DNA from: Alphaproteobacteria bacterium
GTDB taxonomy: Bacteria > Pseudomonadota > Alphaproteobacteria > JAJUGE01
Length of the DNA: 64,000 bases
Direction: 5' to 3'
NCBI GenBank assembly: GCA_029268305.1
Contig: JAJUGE010000006.1
Span: forward strand, 30,722-94,721
Below the pieces are notes generated by a model. It was given only the letters and a program-made list of their open reading frames with translations. It did no database searches and was not told the origin of the DNA. A program made the translations under genes and the position numbers. Below are positions 59,862 through 64,000 of the stretch, piece after piece; the first letter of the stretch is position 1, and each line of letters starts with the position of its first letter.

Positions 59862-62269
59862 GCTGGACGCTGCGCTACGGCTCGTTCATCCCCCAGAAGG
59901 AAGACCTGCGGGAAGCCCTTTGCACGCTCGGCAACGGCTACTTCGCCACCCGCGGAGCGGGCGAGGAAGCTGATGCCGACGACATCCATTATCCGGGCAC
60001 TTACCTGACCGGCGGTTACAACCGGCTCACAACGGAAGTCGCCGGGCACCTGGTCGAAAACGAGGACCTCGTCAATTTCCCGAATTGGCTCAAGCTGCGA
60101 TTTCGCCCCGCGGGAGGCGCATGGTTCAACCTGAGGGGAGTCGACATTCTCGACTTCGAGCAGACGCTCGACATAAAGACCGCCGTGCTGAAGCGCCGGA
60201 TCCGCTTCCGTGACCGGGAGAACCGGATCACCTCGATCGAAAGCCGCCGGCTTGTGCACATGCGCGATCCGCACCTGGCGGCTATCGAGCTGAAGATCAC
60301 GCCCGAAGACTGGTCGGGCCCGATCGAGATCTGTTCGGAGCTTGACGGCACCATCGTCAATGCCGGCGTCCAGCGTTACCGGGAGCTGAATTCGAAGCAC
60401 CTGCACCCGATCGGCTTGGGCGAGGCGAACGATGAGAGCCTGTGGCTCCACGTCGAAACCGTCCAGTCCCGGCTCGAGATGGCACAGGCTGCCAGGACGC
60501 GACTGTTCACGACAGAAGGCCCCTGCAGCGCTGCCCGCGAACTGCTTCAGGGGGATGAATGGGTCGCGCATCGCATCACTACGGACGTGAACGCGGGCAA
60601 ACCGCTGCGGATCGAGAAGGTCGTGGCCGTGCATACGTCGCGCGATCGGGCGATGTCCGAGCCGGGCCTGGCCGCACGCGAGGCGCTCAGCGACGCTCCC
60701 GACTTCGATGAGCTGCTGGCTACGCACTCCAAGCTGTGGCAGTGGCTCTGGCGACTGTTCGACATGCAACTCATCGACAGTGGCGACGCTGAACAGGTCG
60801 AGGCGCAACGCATCCTGCGTCTACACATTCTCCACCTTCTGCAAACGGTCTCGGCGCATACGATAGACATGGACGCCGGTGTTCCTGCGCGCGGCCTCCA
60901 CGGAGAGGCCTACCGCGGACACATCTTCTGGGACGAGCTTTTCATCTTCCCGTTCCTGAACTTCCGGGCCCCGGAAATCACGCGGGCGCTCCTTCTCTAT
61001 CGCTACCGCCGCCTGCCGGCCGCTCGTCGTCTCGCCAAGGAGGCGGGGTTCGAGGGTGCGATGTACCCCTGGCAGAGCGGCAGCGACGGGCGTGAGGAAA
61101 CGCAGAAGCTCCACCTCAACCCGAAGTCGGGTCGGTGGCTGCCGGACAACAGCCATCTGCAGCGCCACGTCAATCTGGCGATCGCCTATAACATCCACTC
61201 GTACATGAAGGTGACGGACGACCGGCAGTTTCTCGCCTTCTACGGCGCCGAGATGATGATCGAGATCGCGCGCCTGTTCGCCAGCCTCGCCACGTGGAAC
61301 GACGAGCACGAACGCTACGAAATCCGCGGCGTCATGGGGCCGGACGAGTACCACGATTCCTATCCGGATGCCGAACAGCCGGGGCTCGACAACAACGCGT
61401 ACACCAACGTGATGGCCGCATGGCTCTTCACGCGGACGATCGAGCTGCTCGACCTGCTGGACGACGCCTGGCGTCACATGATCGCCGACAGCGTCCAGCT
61501 CACCGAGGAGGAGATCGAGCGGTGGCGCCGGATCGCGAGCAAGATCCGCGTTTGCTTCCACGACAATGGCATCATCAGCCAGTTCGAGGGCTACGACCTC
61601 TTGCTCGAGTTCGATTGGGCGGGCTACCGAGCCCGTTACGGCGACATCCAGCGCCTGGACAGGATCCTGGAAGCGGAAGGGGACGACCCGAACCGCTACA
61701 AGCTTTCCAAGCAGGCCGACGTGCTCATGCTCTTCCACCTTTTCACGGCGGATGAGCTGACCCGGCTGTTCGGGATCATGGGCTATGAGTTCGACCACGC
61801 GATGATCCCCCGCAACATCGCATACTATCTCGCGCGAACCTCCCACGGCTCTACCCTGAGCCGCATCGTCCATTCCTGGGTGCTGGCGCGCTCCGATCGA
61901 GCGGAGTCGTGGAAATTGTTCGGGCAGGCGCTGCGCAGCGATGTCGACGACATCCAGGGCGGGACGACGCACGAGGGTGTCCATCTTGGAGCGATGGCCG
62001 GAACAGTGGACATCGTCCAGCGCGGTTACAGCGGGCTCGAGGTGGAAGATGGAGGGCTCAGGTTCGATCCATGCTTGCCGACCGAGCTACGGCACCTCCG
62101 GATGAACATCCGCTTCCGCAACCACATCCTGATGCTCGATATGAACCATGAACGCCTGATCGTGCGATCGGCCGAGGGATCGGCGGCACCTTTGCGGCTC
62201 GCCTGCGGCGAGGCGGTCGAGCAGATCCGCTGCGGTGAAAAGAAGACCTTCGCTCTGCCTCCTACTTGA
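59858..62269 (+). CDS. glycoside hydrolase family 65 phosphorylase/hydrolase (trehalose/kojibiose type)
   Basis: An 803-residue GH65 protein. The N-terminal domain starts FIPQKEDLREALCTLGNGYFATRG; the (alpha/alpha)6 barrel has HIFWDELFIFPFL, MYPWQSGSDGREETQ and the catalytic acid Glu497 in VMGPDEYHDSYPD; the C-terminal domain ends in a beta-sandwich. Family members cleave trehalose, maltose or kojibiose with phosphate or water. The start is GTG in a GTGA overlap with the HAD-OtsB gene. Joined, the two have the domain order of mycobacterial OtsB1 (Rv2006). Phosphorolysis would give beta-glucose-1-P, the substrate of the upstream mutase domain. Confidence 0.9.
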
Positions 62270-62501
62270 CCGCGGCCGCAACCGCGCGGGGACGGAAGAC
62301 TCGCTCGACGAAGATAGCGGACCGCGACATCACAACATCAATCAGATTTGTGGGGCTCATCCCCAACGGGGAAAGTCAGAACTTCTTCGTGTACTTGCGC
62401 GCCCCCAAAGAAGAGTCAATGCTAAATGCAAGTCGGAGACCAAGACATCAACTTAAAAGAAGCGATATCGTCCGGCGACAACTTTGGGAGGAGACTGGAA
62501 G

Positions 62502-63686
62502 ATGGCGTTTCCGCTAGGCTTGGCACAATGGTTGGGTGTCGGCGCGGCCGCAGGCTTCGTGTTCGCGCCGGTGATGGATGTGCGGGCAGAACCGGCACCC
62601 GGCCTGCCCCAAACACTTGTCTGGAGCGCATACGACCTCGGCAGCAGTGGCTATACCGATGCATCCGCGATCGCCAACGCATTGCAGAAGCACTATGACA
62701 TCCGCATCCGGATAGTGCCTGCCGGCACCTCGATCGGGCGGCTCTTGCCGATGACCACGGGAAAGGTCGGATACGGCTTCCTCGGGAACGAAGCCTTCTT
62801 CGCGTCTGAAGGCGCGTTTGATTTCGCGGTGAAGCAGTGGGGTCCACAGGACCTGCGGATCCTGATGGGCCGGCCGTCTGCCATCGGAATCGCGATGACG
62901 CGCTGCGATGGCGGGAAATACAAGACCTACTACGACCTGAAGGGCGCCAAGGTCGGGTACGTCACCGGCAGCCCGACGGTGAACGTGAAGAACGACGCTT
63001 TCCTGGCGTTCGGCAATCTCACGCGCGAGGACATCGAGCCCGTCTGGTTCGGCGGATGGAATCAGCAGGTAGCGGCCGCGATCGCGGGGCAGATCGACGG
63101 TATGAACAACGTGCCGACCTCGAGTCAGGTACGGGAGATCGAAGCCTCTCCCGGCGGACTATGCTGGCCGGAGATGCCGCCGGACGACAAAGAGGGTTGG
63201 GCACGGGCGCAGAAGGTGGCGAGCTTCCTGAGCCCGATGCGCGCCACCGCAGGTGCCGGCCTCTCGGAAGAAAACCCGAAGGATATGGCCGGCTATCGAT
63301 ATCCGCTGCTGACCACCTACGCTCGAACTTCGGCCGACGAGGTGTATGCCTTGTTGGCCGTGATGCACAAGCACTTTGACGATTACAAGGAGACTACACC
63401 CGCATCCAAGGGATGGGCCATCGACGTGGGTGGCCGCCCTCCCTACGACGCTCCGGCCCACGATGGCGCCGTCCGGTTCATGAAGGACCACAATGTGTGG
63501 CAGCCCGAGGATCAGGCCTGGAACGAGGAGCGCCTCGCCCGCCTGGAGAAGGCGCAGGCGGCCTGGGACGAGGCGGTCGCGTCCTTCGACGAATGGCGCG
63601 CCGAACAGGAGAAGAAAGGCGAGAAGGTGAGCGAGGACGACGCCTGGCTCGACTATTGGGAGAAGTACAGGGCTGAGCACCTCTGA
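62502..63686 (+). CDS. TAXI-family TRAP transporter receptor
   Basis: A 394-residue periplasmic receptor. The signal peptide is near LGLAQWLGVGAAAGFVFAP, followed by the family core: YDLGSSGYTDASAIANALQ, VGYGFLGNEAFFASEGAFD, YYDLKGAKVGYVTGSPTVN and FGGWNQQVAAAIAGQIDG. The C-terminal third is unusually long and charged (WNEERLARLEKAQAAWDEAVASFDEW), a likely helical tail. TAXI receptors normally serve a fused 4TM-12TM permease, which is not in the window. GGGAGGAG lies 8 bases before the start at 62502. The 232 bases upstream of it hold no gene and no feature I recognise. Confidence 0.85.
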   Translation: MAFPLGLAQWLGVGAAAGFVFAPVMDVRAEPAPGLPQTLVWSAYDLGSSGYTDASAIANALQKHYDIRIRIVPAGTSIGRLLPMTTGKVGYGFLGNEAFFASEGAFDFAVKQWGPQDLRILMGRPSAIGIAMTRCDGGKYKTYYDLKGAKVGYVTGSPTVNVKNDAFLAFGNLTREDIEPVWFGGWNQQVAAAIAGQIDGMNNVPTSSQVREIEASPGGLCWPEMPPDDKEGWARAQKVASFLSPMRATAGAGLSEENPKDMAGYRYPLLTTYARTSADEVYALLAVMHKHFDDYKETTPASKGWAIDVGGRPPYDAPAHDGAVRFMKDHNVWQPEDQAWNEERLARLEKAQAAWDEAVASFDEWRAEQEKKGEKVSEDDAWLDYWEKYRAEHL

Positions 63687-63740
63687 AGCCCGGCGGAGGC
63701 ATCCCGGGCCGGCGACGACAGCTCGACCAACTCGTCGCGC

Positions 63741-64000
63741 TCACACGGCGTTGGCGTGCCGCGCCTCTCCCACGCTCAGCCATGCATCGAAGGCGGCGGC
63801 GACCACTCGCGCGAGCGGCCGGAAGCTTTCTTCTACGACGATGCGTGACCCCTCGCGCCGGACGATGCCGTCACGTTCCAAACGCGAGAGATCCGGCTCC
63901 AGCTCGGGCAGGTCGTGGGCCGCCGCTATGGCCGCGATGTCGGCGGAGAGTTCGCACATCAGGCGACTGATGATCTCTCCCCGCATGCGATCCTCGGGCC
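63741..64000 (-). CDS. hemN: oxygen-independent coproporphyrinogen III oxidase HemN, C-terminal end
   Basis: The C-terminal 85 or so codons of a gene that continues beyond the right edge; the reading frame is open to the last base. Reading in from the edge: PEDRMRGEIISRLMC, ELSADIAAIA, LSRLERDGIVRREGSRIVVEESFRPLARVVAAAFDAWLSVGEARHANAV. This is the typical HemN end (ED-R-R-x-I-x-x-LMC, then F-R-P-L-x-R-x-V-A-x-x-F-D-A-x-L). HemN is a radical-SAM enzyme that decarboxylates coproporphyrinogen III when oxygen is low. The Cys cluster lies outside the window. An FNR-type box cannot be checked here. Confidence 0.85.
   Translation of the reverse strand, partial: PEDRMRGEIISRLMCELSADIAAIAAAHDLPELEPDLSRLERDGIVRREGSRIVVEESFRPLARVVAAAFDAWLSVGEARHANAV

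Noticed and set aside
63688..63709. GCCCGG / CCGGGC repeat between the TAXI receptor and hemN
   Set aside because: Six base pairs with a 10-base loop and no T-tract are too weak in G+C-rich DNA.

Overview
The window is G+C-rich bacterial chromosome with densely packed genes, many 4-base start/stop overlaps and short intergenic gaps (none above 300 bases). Gene content points to a heterotrophic alphaproteobacterium, probably of the Rhodospirillales/Geminicoccales type: Bug/TctC-type solute receptors, several CoA-transferases, tandem class II aldolases, a BisC-like molybdoenzyme, DUF4112 and YqaE proteins, and a GGAAC-N16-CGTT promoter of the alphaproteobacterial general stress response. The taxonomic placement is inference. 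I saw no rRNA, tRNA, CRISPR array, insertion sequence, phage gene or plasmid function. Both edges cut genes: an LpxR-like outer-membrane deacylase on the left and hemN on the right.

Layout. 1-5.7 kb: partial lpxR-like gene, a P2-type cation ATPase, a CPA2 cation/proton antiporter with a nucleotide-binding domain, and a nitroreductase, all on the minus strand. 5.8-11.5 kb: a plus-strand run of two overlapping Lin0512-family genes, two near-duplicate TctC receptors, TctB, TctA and a dienelactone hydrolase, with strong hairpins in the gaps. 11.5-15.5 kb: a GreA/GreB factor, a CMD-family protein, an MFS carrier and a class III aminotransferase. 15.6-19.8 kb: a two-gene heterodimeric ABC exporter and a glycine-zipper lipoprotein. 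19.8-27 kb: oxidoreductase, MaoC hydratase, Ntn amidase plus GNAT acetyltransferase, MetY, an isocitrate/isopropylmalate dehydrogenase relative, a small conserved protein and a NUDIX hydrolase. 27.2-28.7 and 40.6-41.9 kb: two paralogous ECF sigma/anti-sigma pairs.

28.7-40.6 kb is a catabolic region: an enolase-superfamily dehydratase, two class II aldolases, a VOC protein, a BisC-like molybdoenzyme, an acetyl-CoA hydrolase/CoA-transferase, a luciferase-like flavoenzyme, a CaiB CoA-transferase, a CMD protein and a fumarylacetoacetate-hydrolase-family enzyme. 42-49.1 kb carries a fused hydantoinase A/B, an SDR dehydrogenase and two DctP receptors without TRAP membrane subunits. 49.2-53.7 kb has a dihaem cytochrome lipoprotein, a hydratase, an alpha/beta hydrolase and topoisomerase IB.

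53.7-54.6 kb is a three-gene membrane stress module (PLDc_N protein, YqaE/Pmp3, DUF4112) behind an EcfG-type promoter, followed by an L,D-transpeptidase and a GMC oxidoreductase. 58.3-62.3 kb holds two overlapping genes that together have the domain order of mycobacterial OtsB1 (HAD, trehalose-phosphatase, GH65). An orphan TAXI receptor and the hemN end close the window.

The strongest leads are the split OtsB1-like pair, the stress promoter with its small membrane proteins, the complementary degenerate sites of the ABC pair, the tandem Lin0512 genes next to a tricarboxylate-type transporter, and the recurrent tandem duplication of receptors and enzymes.
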